The notes: a model not told the origin generated them from the sequence alone. Shown: positions 1 to 5,832, counted from the first letter of the stretch. The stretch is 5,891 nucleotides of DNA from an uncultured Methylococcaceae bacterium (GCA_903839795.1 CAIMDR010000138.1:1-5891); one strand, 5' to 3'. Translations and numbers: made by a program.

Positions 1-43
1 CTGCTCCCAAAGCAGGCGCGCTACCAAACTGCGCTACATCCCG
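1..43 (-). tRNA. tRNA-Pro (anticodon UGG), 5' part only
   Basis: Read on the minus strand, the gene starts at position 43 with CGGGATG (5' acceptor strand). The D arm follows (GCGC-AGTTTGGTA-GCGC), then the anticodon stem CCTGC and the loop TTTGGGA, whose positions 34-36 are TGG. This matches the layout of bacterial tRNA-Pro(UGG), including the unusual C at the first acceptor position. The window edge cuts the gene in the 3' side of the anticodon stem, so the variable loop, T arm and acceptor 3' strand are not visible. It lies downstream of fch on the same strand, separated by 113 bases. It could be read through from fch or have its own promoter; no convincing promoter was found for it. Confidence 0.93.
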
Positions 44-102
44 ATGACTCTTTAAGAATGATTGGTTGAATTTTCAAATCACCCTTAAGGAGCTGGCTAT
101 TA

Positions 103-137
103 TGACGATGCATGTTGATGTCGTCAATTTTTATTTT
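103..137 (+). terminator. Hairpin with T-rich tail (candidate plus-strand terminator)
   Basis: TGACGA (103-108) and CAT (111-113) pair with ATG (118-120) and TCGTCA (121-126). This gives a 9-bp stem with a two-base bulge (109-110) and the loop GTTG. The tail ATTTTTATTTT follows directly at 127-137. The shape fits a weak rho-independent terminator on the plus strand, but no recognised plus-strand gene lies upstream in the window. On the minus strand the hairpin is followed by TAATAGCC, so it does not serve as a U-tailed terminator for fch. Confidence 0.3.
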
Positions 138-153
138 CACTAAAAGTGAAAAT
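133..153. repeat. Perfect 9-bp inverted repeat just after the fch stop
   Basis: ATTTTCACT (133-141) and AGTGAAAAT (145-153) are exact reverse complements around an AAA loop, three bases beyond the fch stop codon at 157-159. Its position suggests 3'-end formation or RNA stabilisation for fch. However, the stem is AT-rich, and the bases after it on the minus strand are AAAAATTG rather than a T run, so it is not a standard intrinsic terminator. Confidence 0.45.
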
Positions 154-156
154 TAC

Positions 157-786
157 TTACAATTTGGTTTTAACCAGTTGATAAGTTTCTTCTACTACAC
201 CTTCATAATTTTTTAAAATCGTTTCTAATTCAAGCAGTTTGGCTTCGGCAAAGGACCTGTCTTTAAGGCTGCCGGTATTAATATAAACATTGAGTGCGGC
301 ACTTTTTAAGCCGCTGTAGCCGGCCATGACCGCAGCGCCGGCATCACTGATAACACCCAGACTGCCTTTATTTGCAGCGCAACGACTTAAGTCAATGGCT
401 TCTGCGCAGGCGCGTGCACAATCCAAGGGAACTTGTGTCGCTGCTTTTAATATGGCTTGTATGACCTCAGTACGCGCTACTTTTTCTTCGTCGGTTTCTT
501 TAGGTAAGCTATAAGCCGTCATTAAGCGATTAAATACCTCTACATCTGCTTTAATCAAGCCGGTCAGTTTTTCACGTAACGCTTCTGATTTTTGCAGCAA
601 GGCTTGCATTTCAACTTCAACCTCAGCGTATTGGGGCTTGCCAATGGTCAAATTACAGACCATGCTGATTAATGCGGCAGACTGCGCACCCATGAGTGCA
701 GAGACACTACCACCGCCGGGTGTGGCTGACTTGCTGGCTAATTCGTCAAGGAAGAATTGAATGGATTGGTCTTTTATTTCACTCAT
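157..786 (-). CDS. fch: Methenyl-tetrahydrofolate cyclohydrolase Fch (FTCD_C / cyclodeaminase-cyclohydrolase family)
   Basis: This cytoplasmic enzyme is expected to interconvert 5,10-methenyl-H4F and 10-formyl-H4F in the tetrahydrofolate one-carbon pathway. The 209-residue length matches the small single-domain methylotroph Fch, as opposed to the larger bifunctional formiminotransferase-cyclodeaminase. Visible family marks are the glycine-rich ATPGGGS loop (residues 21-27), SMVCNLTIGK (41-50), ADVEVF (80-85), DEEKVAR (99-105), the VISDAGAAV segment (145-153) and SAALNVYIN (162-170). These agree closely with Methylobacterium-type Fch from memory. The start ATG at 784-786 is followed by MSEIKDQ, as expected for the family, but the Shine-Dalgarno is poor (TTACCTG upstream). 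It lies 144 bases downstream of cysS on the same strand, with a palindromic repeat between them, so co-transcription is possible but unproven. A generic cyclodeaminase of the same fold is the main alternative and is less likely given the full-length similarity. Confidence 0.9.
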   Translation of the reverse strand: MSEIKDQSIQFFLDELASKSATPGGGSVSALMGAQSAALISMVCNLTIGKPQYAEVEVEMQALLQKSEALREKLTGLIKADVEVFNRLMTAYSLPKETDEEKVARTEVIQAILKAATQVPLDCARACAEAIDLSRCAANKGSLGVISDAGAAVMAGYSGLKSAALNVYINTGSLKDRSFAEAKLLELETILKNYEGVVEETYQLVKTKL

Positions 787-845
787 CAGGTAATTTTTTA
801 TTATTTATTGCGGGTGGGATATAGTTATTGTAGTCGTTGGATTAG

Positions 846-894
846 CAAGTATTCACTTCCCCCTTTTTTCAAGGAGGGGGGTATTGAATAATGA
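846..894. repeat. Short palindromic repeat (49 bp), related to the copy at 3134-3234
   Basis: The left end AAGTATTCA (847-855) and right end TGAATAAT (885-892) form terminal inverted repeats. Inside them, a C run (859-863) and a G run (876-881) form a hairpin around TTTTTTCAAGGA. The left-end sequence AAGTATTCA is identical to that of the longer element at 3134-3234, and TGAATAAT is also shared at the right end. This one looks like an internally shortened version. An additional outer pair, AGCAAGTA (844-851) and TACTTGCT (896-903), extends the palindrome on both sides. It sits between cysS and fch and may affect readthrough from one to the other. Confidence 0.65.
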
Positions 895-930
895 CTACTT
901 GCTTTTTCAGGTATGGCTAATAGTTAAAAA

Positions 931-2319
931 CTATTCACGCCGCCAACTGGTGGTGCCATTAGGGGCGTCTTCCAAAATGACGTGGTGTGCTTTTAAGTCA
1001 TCGCGAATTTTATCAGCCAACGCCCAGTTTTTAGCTTTTTTAGCATCCAGACGGGCTTGTATTTGCTGGTCAATAACAGTATCTGTTTGTTCTTCGCTGT
1101 TATCAACGCCACTCTTTAAAAAACCTTCCGGATTATCTTGCAACAGACCTAACAAGCTACCTAGTTGTTTTAAGGTGGACGCCAACAAGTGAGTTTTTTC
1201 CTGAGCGGTTTCTTTGGCTTTATTTAGATATCTAGCCAAATCAAATAATACAGACACAGCGACAGGCGTATTAAAATCATCATTCATCGCCTGTTCAAAT
1301 CGGGTTTTATAATCGACATCTATAATGGCATCTGCGCTGTCACAACCACGCAAGGCGGTATAAAGCCTTGTTAAGGCGACACCTGCATCATTCAGTTGCT
1401 CATCTGAATAATTCAAGGGGCTACGGTAATGACTGGAGAGAATAAAAAAGCGGATTATTTCAGGTTTATATTGTTTCAGTACTTCACGCACGGTAAAAAA
1501 ATTACCCAGCGACTTGGACATTTTTTCTTCATTAATTCGCACAAATCCATTGTGCATCCAAAAATTAACAAATTGTTCGCCGGTCGCACCTTCTGACTGG
1601 GCAATTTCATTTTCATGATGGGGAAATTGTAAATCCATGCCGCCACCATGAATGTCAAAATGATTGCCCAGGCAGCAAGTCGACATGGCTGAGCATTCAA
1701 TATGCCAACCGGGACGACCTAATCCCCAAGGCGATTGCCATGCCGGTTCGTTGGCTTTGGCCATTTTCCATAAGACAAAATCCATGGGATTATGCTTTGC
1801 CAGGTCAATATCAACGCGTTCACCCGCTTGTAAGTCGTTTAAATTTTTGCCTGATAATTGTCCGTAATTTTTAAATTTTGTGACGGCGTAAAACACATCA
1901 CCATTGCCGCCGACATAAGCCAAGCCCTTAGCGATTAATGTCTCAATCATGGTGATGATATCGGGAATAGATTGTGTCGCCTTGGGTTCCGCATCGGGTG
2001 GCAATACTGAAAGCGCTTGCTCATCTTCATGCATGGCGTTAATAAAACGCTCGGTCAACTCGCCAAAAGCTTCGCCGTTGTCGTTGGCACGCTGAATAAT
2101 TTTGTCATCAATATCGGTAATATTTCTTACGTAGGTCAAGTCATAACCCGAATAGCGAAAATAACGCGCGACCGTATCAAACACCACCATTACACGGGCA
2201 TGGCCGATATGACAATAATCATAAACGGTCATGCCGCAAACATACATGCCGATTTTACCTGCTACTCGCGGCTTGAATAATTCTTTTTTTCGGGTCAGGG
2301 TGTTATATATTTTTAACAT
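931..2319 (-). CDS. cysS: Cysteine--tRNA ligase (CysRS)
   Basis: This is the class I aminoacyl-tRNA synthetase that activates cysteine with ATP and charges tRNA-Cys in the cytoplasm. The start chosen here (ATG 2317-2319, [15 protein letters not shown]) gives 462 residues, against 461 for E. coli CysRS. All catalytic marks are present: HIGH at 37-40, KMSKS at 266-270, and the zinc ligands C28, C209, H234 and E238 at the same numbers as in E. coli. The WHIECSAM segment (205-212) and the C-terminal anticodon-binding region ending GTTSWRRE are also typical. An in-frame ATG 12 codons upstream (2353-2355) was rejected because those residues have no counterpart in the family and the ATG lies almost at the predicted transcript start. 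The Shine-Dalgarno is weak. The TAG stop lies inside a small AT-rich palindrome (919-935). The gene is divergent from the cyclophilin gene. Confidence 0.97.
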   Translation of the reverse strand: MLKIYNTLTRKKELFKPRVAGKIGMYVCGMTVYDYCHIGHARVMVVFDTVARYFRYSGYDLTYVRNITDIDDKIIQRANDNGEAFGELTERFINAMHEDEQALSVLPPDAEPKATQSIPDIITMIETLIAKGLAYVGGNGDVFYAVTKFKNYGQLSGKNLNDLQAGERVDIDLAKHNPMDFVLWKMAKANEPAWQSPWGLGRPGWHIECSAMSTCCLGNHFDIHGGGMDLQFPHHENEIAQSEGATGEQFVNFWMHNGFVRINEEKMSKSLGNFFTVREVLKQYKPEIIRFFILSSHYRSPLNYSDEQLNDAGVALTRLYTALRGCDSADAIIDVDYKTRFEQAMNDDFNTPVAVSVLFDLARYLNKAKETAQEKTHLLASTLKQLGSLLGLLQDNPEGFLKSGVDNSEEQTDTVIDQQIQARLDAKKAKNWALADKIRDDLKAHHVILEDAPNGTTSWRRE

Positions 2320-2366
2320 AAATTTATAAGTTATACCGTTAGGCAAAGTCTGCATACAGCGCCTAT

Positions 2367-2372
2367 TTTATA
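2367..2372 (-). promoter_or_regulatory. Candidate -10 box for cysS
   Basis: On the minus strand TATAAA (inside TTATAAAATAGG) lies 48-53 bases upstream of the cysS ATG at 2319. This would put transcription start near 2360 and give a leader of about 40 bases. No good -35 hexamer is seen at 16-18 bp spacing, so the call rests on the -10 alone. A start near 2360 would leave almost no leader for the upstream ATG at 2355, which supports the shorter CysRS start. Confidence 0.35.
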
Positions 2373-2498
2373 ACAAATGGGCAGCCGATTGTGAGAACGC
2401 CAGGCAACAAAAATAGTACAATCTACCAAGCGCCTACTTCTCTTTCAAGATAAAAACACATAAAATCTATTTTTTGCATCACCCGTAAGGAAAAATAA

Positions 2499-3080
2499 AT
2501 GCGTACAATCATTCTTTTTATGATGCTGTCTTTAACCTCAACACTTTCATTTTCAACGGAAAAAATTATGTCAGATACACAAACAAAAGTTAAATTAACC
2601 ACCACGCTCGGTGAAGTTATTATTCAGCTAAATACTGAAAAAGCACCGGTTTCGTCGGCAAATTTTTTAACCTATGTTAACGAAGGGTTTTACAACGGTA
2701 CTATTTTTCACCGGATTATTCCCGATTTTATGGCGCAAGGGGGCGGCTTTGATACCAGCTTTAGTCAAAAAGCGGTTCATGCACCTATCAAAAATGAAGC
2801 CAACAATGGTCTAAAAAACACGCGCGGCACCTTGGCGATGGCTAGAACCAACGATCCTGATTCTGCTACTGCGCAATTTTTTATCAATTACAAAGACAAT
2901 TCGTTTTTAAATCACACCAGCCAAACATCAAGTGGCTGGGGTTATGCTGTATTTGGCGAAGTGATTGAAGGCATGGATGTGGTTGATGCCATGGCTAAAC
3001 AAGCGACCAGCAACCGTGGCGGGCATCAGGATGTACCCAAGACAGACATCATTATTGAAAAAGCAGAAGTTGTAAAATAA
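2499..3080 (+). CDS. Cyclophilin-type peptidyl-prolyl cis-trans isomerase with N-terminal signal peptide
   Basis: This protein folds other proteins by isomerising X-Pro bonds. Residues 30-190 are a complete single-domain bacterial cyclophilin. FHRIIPDFMAQGGG (70-83) carries the catalytic Arg72 and the pocket residues Phe77, Met78 and Gln80. Gln126 and Phe128 lie in the next pocket segment, followed by GYAVFGEV (148-155). Phe136 stands where human cyclophilin A has Trp121, as in E. coli cyclophilins that bind cyclosporin poorly. The first 20 or so residues have Arg2, a hydrophobic run (IILFMMLSLTSTLSFS) and a plausible cleavage site near residue 19-20, suggesting export to the periplasm (PpiA-like). 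The start has a good Shine-Dalgarno, TAAGGA (2486-2491), seven bases before the ATG. An internal ATG (2568-2570, MSDTQTKVK) with a weak GGA upstream would make a cytoplasmic PpiB-like form. No symbol is given because PpiA or PpiB depends on localisation. Confidence 0.93.
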   Translation: MRTIILFMMLSLTSTLSFSTEKIMSDTQTKVKLTTTLGEVIIQLNTEKAPVSSANFLTYVNEGFYNGTIFHRIIPDFMAQGGGFDTSFSQKAVHAPIKNEANNGLKNTRGTLAMARTNDPDSATAQFFINYKDNSFLNHTSQTSSGWGYAVFGEVIEGMDVVDAMAKQATSNRGGHQDVPKTDIIIEKAEVVK

Positions 3081-3096
3081 GGGGCAAGGTTAGGCG

Positions 3097-3132
3097 CAAG
3101 GTCAAAGGTAAAAAACCACCACTTTCACCTTG
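3097..3132. repeat. Imperfect hairpin after the cyclophilin gene
   Basis: CAAGGT (3097-3102) pairs with ACCTTG (3127-3132), and AAAG (3104-3107) with CTTT (3122-3125), across one C/C mismatch, with an A-rich loop. It begins 17 bases after the cyclophilin stop codon and ends one base before the large palindromic repeat. No T run follows, so it would be at best a rho-assisted or processing site on the plus strand. Confidence 0.5.
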
Positions 3133-3133
3133 G

Positions 3134-3234
3134 TAAGTATTCACCTCCCACTTTGAAAAAGGGGGATTGAGGGGGATTTATCTAATAAAATCTCCCCTAA
3201 CCCCTCTTTATTAAAGCGGGAGACTGAATAATTA
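3134..3234. repeat. MITE-like palindromic element, 101 bp
   Basis: The two halves (3134-3180 and 3186-3234) are near-perfect reverse complements around the loop TCTAA. The ends are TAAGTATTCA and TGAATAATTA, which match as inverted repeats with one mismatch. The arms carry CTCCC-CTTTG-AAAAAGGGGG-ATT-GAGGGGGATTTA and its complement, with scattered differences and small gaps. TA is found at each outer end (3134-3135 and 3233-3234), which would fit a TA target duplication as made by IS630/Tc1-mariner-type transposases; this family link is inference. There is no coding capacity. The short repeat at 846-894 shares its ends. Confidence 0.72.
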
Positions 3235-3306
3235 TATATAGTTAGCTATGCGCCTGTTTTGCGCCTTGCTCTCGATTAAAATAACTTGATCATAACTTCC
3301 GTAAAC

Positions 3307-3335
3307 ATGACCGCGCGGCGTATATCTGTTAAAAT
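3307..3335 (+). promoter_or_regulatory. Candidate sigma70 promoter for the ABC exporter operon
   Basis: The -35 ATGACC (3307-3312; 4 of 6 match TTGACA) and -10 TAAAAT (3330-3335; 5 of 6 match TATAAT) are separated by exactly 17 bases. Transcription would start near 3342, leaving a leader of about 90 bases before the ATPase ATG at 3431. The GC-rich spacer (GCGCGGCG) is unusual for this AT-rich intergenic region. Confidence 0.5.
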
Positions 3336-3430
3336 CACACGGTTTTTTGCGGTCTGTTTTAGCTTTTTATCAGGCCTCAAGCTGTCTAATTTAACTTATT
3401 TAAGGGCTTCCGTTAAGTGTTAGTTTTAAT

Positions 3431-4359
3431 ATGAATGCATTATCTATTCGTAACCTTCGAAAAACCTACAATAATGGCTTTGAGGCCTTAAAAGGTATCA
3501 ATCTTAATGTTGAAGAAGGTGATTTTTTTGCCTTGCTGGGGCCTAATGGTGCCGGTAAATCAACAGCAATCGGTATTATCAGTTCACTGGTTAATGAGTC
3601 GAGTGGTTCAGTCAGTATTTTTGGTCATGATTTAAAAACCGATCGTGCACGTGCTAAAAGTTGCTTGGGACTGGTGCCGCAAGAGGTTAATTTTAATCAA
3701 TTTGATACTGTCAAAAGCATTGTCATTAATCAGGCCGGTTATTACGGACTGCCCCGTAAACTTGCACTGCAAAGAACCGAATATTGTCTTAAGCAGATGG
3801 ATTTGTGGGATAAGCGTGACACGGTTTCCAGGCGTTTATCGGGCGGGATGAAGCGCAGGGTCATGATTGCCCGTGCCATGGTTCACGCGCCCAAGTTGTT
3901 GATTCTTGACGAACCAACGGCGGGTGTTGATATAGAAATTCGCAGAGCCATGTGGAAAATGATGGAAACGGTTAATCAACAGGGTACGACTATCCTATTT
4001 TAACCACGCACTATCTGGAAGAAGCTGAAAGTCTGTGTCGCAATATCGCCATCATTGATCAGGGGTTGATCGTCGAAAACTCGGACATGGCCAGTTTACT
4101 GGCAAGGCTGCATGTCGATCATTTTGTTCTGGATCTCGCAGAGTCTTTGAGTCAAGTGCCGGTGCTTGCAGGTTATCAGATTGAAAGGGTAACCGATAAA
4201 GTGCTTAACGTGGCCGTGCCCAAAGAAATGGGTCTCAATCAATTGTTTAGTCAGTTAAGTGCACTTAATATCAAAGTGATTAGCCTAAAAAACAAGAGTA
4301 ATCGCTTGGAACAATTATTCATGGATTTAGTAGAATCAAAACCCGCAGGGACTGAATAA
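3431..4359 (+). pseudogene. yadG: YadG-like ABC transporter ATP-binding protein, split by a frameshift
   Basis: This is the ATPase subunit of an ABC-2 type exporter, expected to drive the membrane permease encoded next. The first frame runs from ATG 3431 for 190 residues and contains Walker A (GPNGAGKST, 37-45), the Q-loop Gln84, the signature LSGGM (136-140) and Walker B LLILDE (156-161). It stops at TAA 4001-4003. The homologous sequence resumes in another frame at about 4000 (LTTHYLEEAESLCRN) and continues to the stop at 4357-4359, including the C-terminal NKSNRLEQLF segment typical of YadG. Family members read I-I/L-L-TTHYLEE here. Removing two T residues from the TTTT run (3997-4001 region) restores this and gives 308 codons, the same length as I recall for E. 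coli YadG. The shortened product would lack the H-loop histidine and the C-terminal domain. A real mutation, an assembly error or, less likely, recoding could explain it. The Shine-Dalgarno is weak. Confidence 0.85.
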
Positions 4360-5123
4360 TGAATTATTCCATTGCCTTAAAAACGCTGATAACCAAAGAA
4401 GTTTTTCGGTTTATCCGTATCTGGCCGCAAACATTATTGCCCCCAGCGATTACTACCGCCCTGTATTTTTTAATTTTTGGCAAGTTGATTGGTGACCGCA
4501 TTGGTACTATTAATGGTGCAAGCTACATGGATTATATTGTTCCGGGTATTATTCTGATGTCGGTTATCAGTCATTCTTATGCCAATGTGGTTTCGTCGTT
4601 TTATTCAACCAAGTTTCAGCGTAATATTGAAGAATTGCTGGTTGCGCCCGTACCCAATTGGGTGATTTTGGGTGGCTACGTCAGTGGCGGTATTATTCGC
4701 GGCTTATTGGTTGGTTTGGTGGTGGCGTTAATCTCGCTTTTATTTGCAGATATTGCCGTTAAAAATGTGCTGATTACTTTATCCATTGTGTTATTGACTG
4801 CTACTGTCTTTGCTTTGGCCGGCTTTATCAATGCGGTGCTTGCAGAAAGCTTTGATGATATTTCCATTATTCCCAACTTTGTATTAACGCCATTAAGTTA
4901 TCTGGGGGGCGTTTTTTATTCAGTCGAGATGCTTCCCGGTATTTGGCAAACGATTTCCAAGGGCAATCCCATTTTGTATATGATTAATGCTTTTAGATAC
5001 GGATTGATAGGCGTAACGGATGTTAATATCCAGTTAGCCTATCTAATTACCGGTGGATTTATCGGGGTTTTGACGTTGTTTAGCTTGTTTTTACTGCATA
5101 AAGGCATTGGTATTAAAAATTAA
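4359..5123 (+). CDS. yadH: YadH-like ABC-2 type transporter permease
   Basis: This is the inner-membrane permease of an ABC-2 exporter whose partner ATPase is the gene just upstream. It has 254 residues, close to E. coli YadH (256 by memory), with the same landmarks: FIRIWPQTLLPPAIT (18-32), YIVPGIILMSVI (59-70), the cytoplasmic segment KFQRNIEELLVAPVP (85-99) probably contacting the ATPase, FDDIS (165-169) and TPLSYLGGVFYS (177-188). Six hydrophobic segments are visible at roughly 24-45, 58-80, 108-130, 138-160, 170-190 and 226-246. The substrate is unknown for this family; export of a lipid, polysaccharide or drug is only a family-level guess. The start ATG overlaps the ATPase stop (TAATG), with an AGGG Shine-Dalgarno at 4347-4350, so translation is normally coupled. 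The frame is fully intact despite the broken upstream partner. Confidence 0.94.
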   Translation: MNYSIALKTLITKEVFRFIRIWPQTLLPPAITTALYFLIFGKLIGDRIGTINGASYMDYIVPGIILMSVISHSYANVVSSFYSTKFQRNIEELLVAPVPNWVILGGYVSGGIIRGLLVGLVVALISLLFADIAVKNVLITLSIVLLTATVFALAGFINAVLAESFDDISIIPNFVLTPLSYLGGVFYSVEMLPGIWQTISKGNPILYMINAFRYGLIGVTDVNIQLAYLITGGFIGVLTLFSLFLLHKGIGIKN

Positions 5124-5132
5124 TGGGGCGAT

Positions 5133-5158
5133 GGCTTTTGGGGTTAAGCTAATTTTTT
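5133..5158 (+). terminator. Weak candidate terminator after yadH
   Basis: GCTT (5134-5137) pairs with AAGC (5146-5149) around an eight-base loop, with a possible fifth G-T pair, and AATTTTTT follows at 5151-5158. The T tract and the position ten bases after the yadH stop fit a terminator, but the stem is very short. Confidence 0.22.
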
Positions 5159-5187
5159 CAGACAAATGCTTTGCAAATCGTTATCAT
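5159..5187 (+). promoter_or_regulatory. Candidate sigma70 promoter for slyD
   Basis: The -35 CAGACA (5159-5164; 4 of 6) and -10 TATCAT (5182-5187; 5 of 6) are spaced by 17 bases. Transcription would start near 5194, about 28 bases before the slyD ATG. It lies directly after the T tract that may end the exporter transcript, so slyD is probably an independent unit. Confidence 0.4.
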
Positions 5188-5221
5188 AAGCCGTTTTTTA
5201 CTAACCCAATAAGGTTTTACT

Positions 5222-5701
5222 ATGCAAGTTGCTGACAATACGGCTGTTTCTATTCACTACACTCTGACTAATGATGAAGGCGAAGTGCTTGATAGTTCAA
5301 TAGGTGATGAGGCGTTGGTTTTTCTACAGGGCAGTGGCAATATTATTTCCGGTCTGGAAAAAGCGATGGTTGGCAAAGTTACCGGCGACAAGTTTAATGT
5401 GCGCATTGAAGCTGAAGAAGCTTATGGCGAACTGATGGAAGATATGATTCAGGTTATTTCACGCGATATGTTTGAAGGTGTCGATGAAATTGAAGTCGGT
5501 ATGCAGTTTCATGCCGATGTCAGTTTCGGTAGCGGCGTCGTCACCGTGGTGAGTATTGACGATGAAAATGTGACTATTGACGGTAATCATCCGTTAGCCG
5601 GCGTTGCCTTAACCTTTGATGTCGAAGTGATTGATGTGAGAGCCGCTACTGAAGAAGAAGCGGCTCATGGTCATATCCATGGTGCGGGTTGCCACCATTA
5701 A
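5222..5701 (+). CDS. slyD: FKBP-type peptidyl-prolyl cis-trans isomerase SlyD
   Basis: This is a cytoplasmic prolyl isomerase and holding chaperone; family members also bind nickel and help hydrogenase maturation. The 159 residues show a split FKBP domain (about 1-69 and 127-140): VSIHYTLTNDEGEVLDSS (9-26), the GSGNIISGLEKAMVG segment (37-51) and EEAYGE (65-70). The insert-in-flap chaperone domain occupies about 71-126 and contains the characteristic NHPLAG (122-127). The C-terminal tail HGHIHGAGCHH (149-159) is rich in histidine with one cysteine, a metal-binding tail much shorter than that of E. coli SlyD (196 residues in total). There is no signal peptide. The start has a TAAGG Shine-Dalgarno (5210-5214) seven bases before the ATG. 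It follows the exporter operon on the same strand with 98 bases between, and a candidate promoter lies in that gap. Confidence 0.95.
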   Translation: MQVADNTAVSIHYTLTNDEGEVLDSSIGDEALVFLQGSGNIISGLEKAMVGKVTGDKFNVRIEAEEAYGELMEDMIQVISRDMFEGVDEIEVGMQFHADVSFGSGVVTVVSIDDENVTIDGNHPLAGVALTFDVEVIDVRAATEEEAAHGHIHGAGCHH

Positions 5702-5721
5702 TTCTTTAAAATAAATCCGTC

Positions 5722-5748
5722 CACGAAAAGCACGAAAAGCACGAAAAA
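5722..5748. repeat. Three tandem copies of a 9-bp unit (CACGAAAAG)
   Basis: CACGAAAAG occurs at 5722-5730 and 5731-5739, and as CACGAAAAA at 5740-5748. The array begins 21 bases after the slyD stop. Similar CACGAAAA-type short arrays are, to my recollection, seen scattered between genes in several unrelated bacteria. No hairpin or coding role is evident here. Confidence 0.7.
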
Positions 5749-5803
5749 ATTAAAAGTTTTATCCTGATTGTAACGGATTATGGGGGCAAGTTAAATATGA
5801 CAT

Positions 5804-5832
5804 GTGATTGATTTTGTTAGATACCATATACT
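5804..5832 (+). promoter_or_regulatory. Weak candidate promoter for the gene at the right edge
   Basis: GTGATT (5804-5809; 3 of 6 for -35) and TATACT (5827-5832; 5 of 6 for -10) are spaced by 17 bases. Transcription would start near 5839, shortly before the ATG codons at 5850 and 5862. The -35 match is poor. Confidence 0.25.

Larger units (their letters stand above)
3081..3430. other. 350-base gene-free region: hairpin, MITE-like palindrome, promoter
   Basis: No credible coding sequence is seen on either strand. From left to right the region holds an imperfect hairpin (3097-3132), a 101-bp palindromic element (3134-3234), and two GCGCC-containing copies (TGCGCCT at 3249-3255 and TTGCGCCT at 3259-3266). 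The latter is an exact reverse complement of AGGCGCAA at 3092-3099. After these come a sigma70-like promoter (3307-3335) and a leader of about 90 bases before the ABC ATPase start. I see no clear riboswitch or T-tailed terminator in it. The palindromes may serve to end the cyclophilin transcript. Confidence 0.6.

Noticed and set aside
919..935. Perfect palindrome AATAGTT-AAA-AACTATT over the cysS stop as a terminator
   Set aside because: The stem is AT-only apart from one pair, and the bases after it on the minus strand (AGCCATACC) contain no T run.
2320..2355. Twelve extra N-terminal codons for CysRS from an upstream in-frame ATG
   Set aside because: The added residues do not match the family, [10 protein letters not shown] is the standard CysRS start, and the likely -10 box at 2367-2372 would put the transcript start almost at that ATG.
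2423..2605. Minus-strand ORF of 60 codons in the cysS/cyclophilin gap
   Set aside because: It overlaps the cyclophilin signal-peptide region in antisense, has no recognisable domain and lacks a convincing ribosome site.
3134..3234. CRISPR array or rho-independent terminator
   Set aside because: There are no regularly spaced direct repeats, only one inverted pair, and no T tract follows either strand's hairpin; a palindromic mobile repeat explains it better.
3995..4003. Programmed -1 frameshifting at CTATTTTAA to make full-length YadG
   Set aside because: There is no classical X-XXY-YYZ slippery heptamer, the four-T run is short for slippage, and a -1 shift would give one residue more than the family pattern; a two-base insertion fits length and sequence better.
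4066..4359. Separate 97-residue gene starting at TTG 4066
   Set aside because: It is the C-terminal part of the frameshifted ATPase; homologous sequence extends upstream to about 4000, and the TTG has no properly spaced ribosome site.
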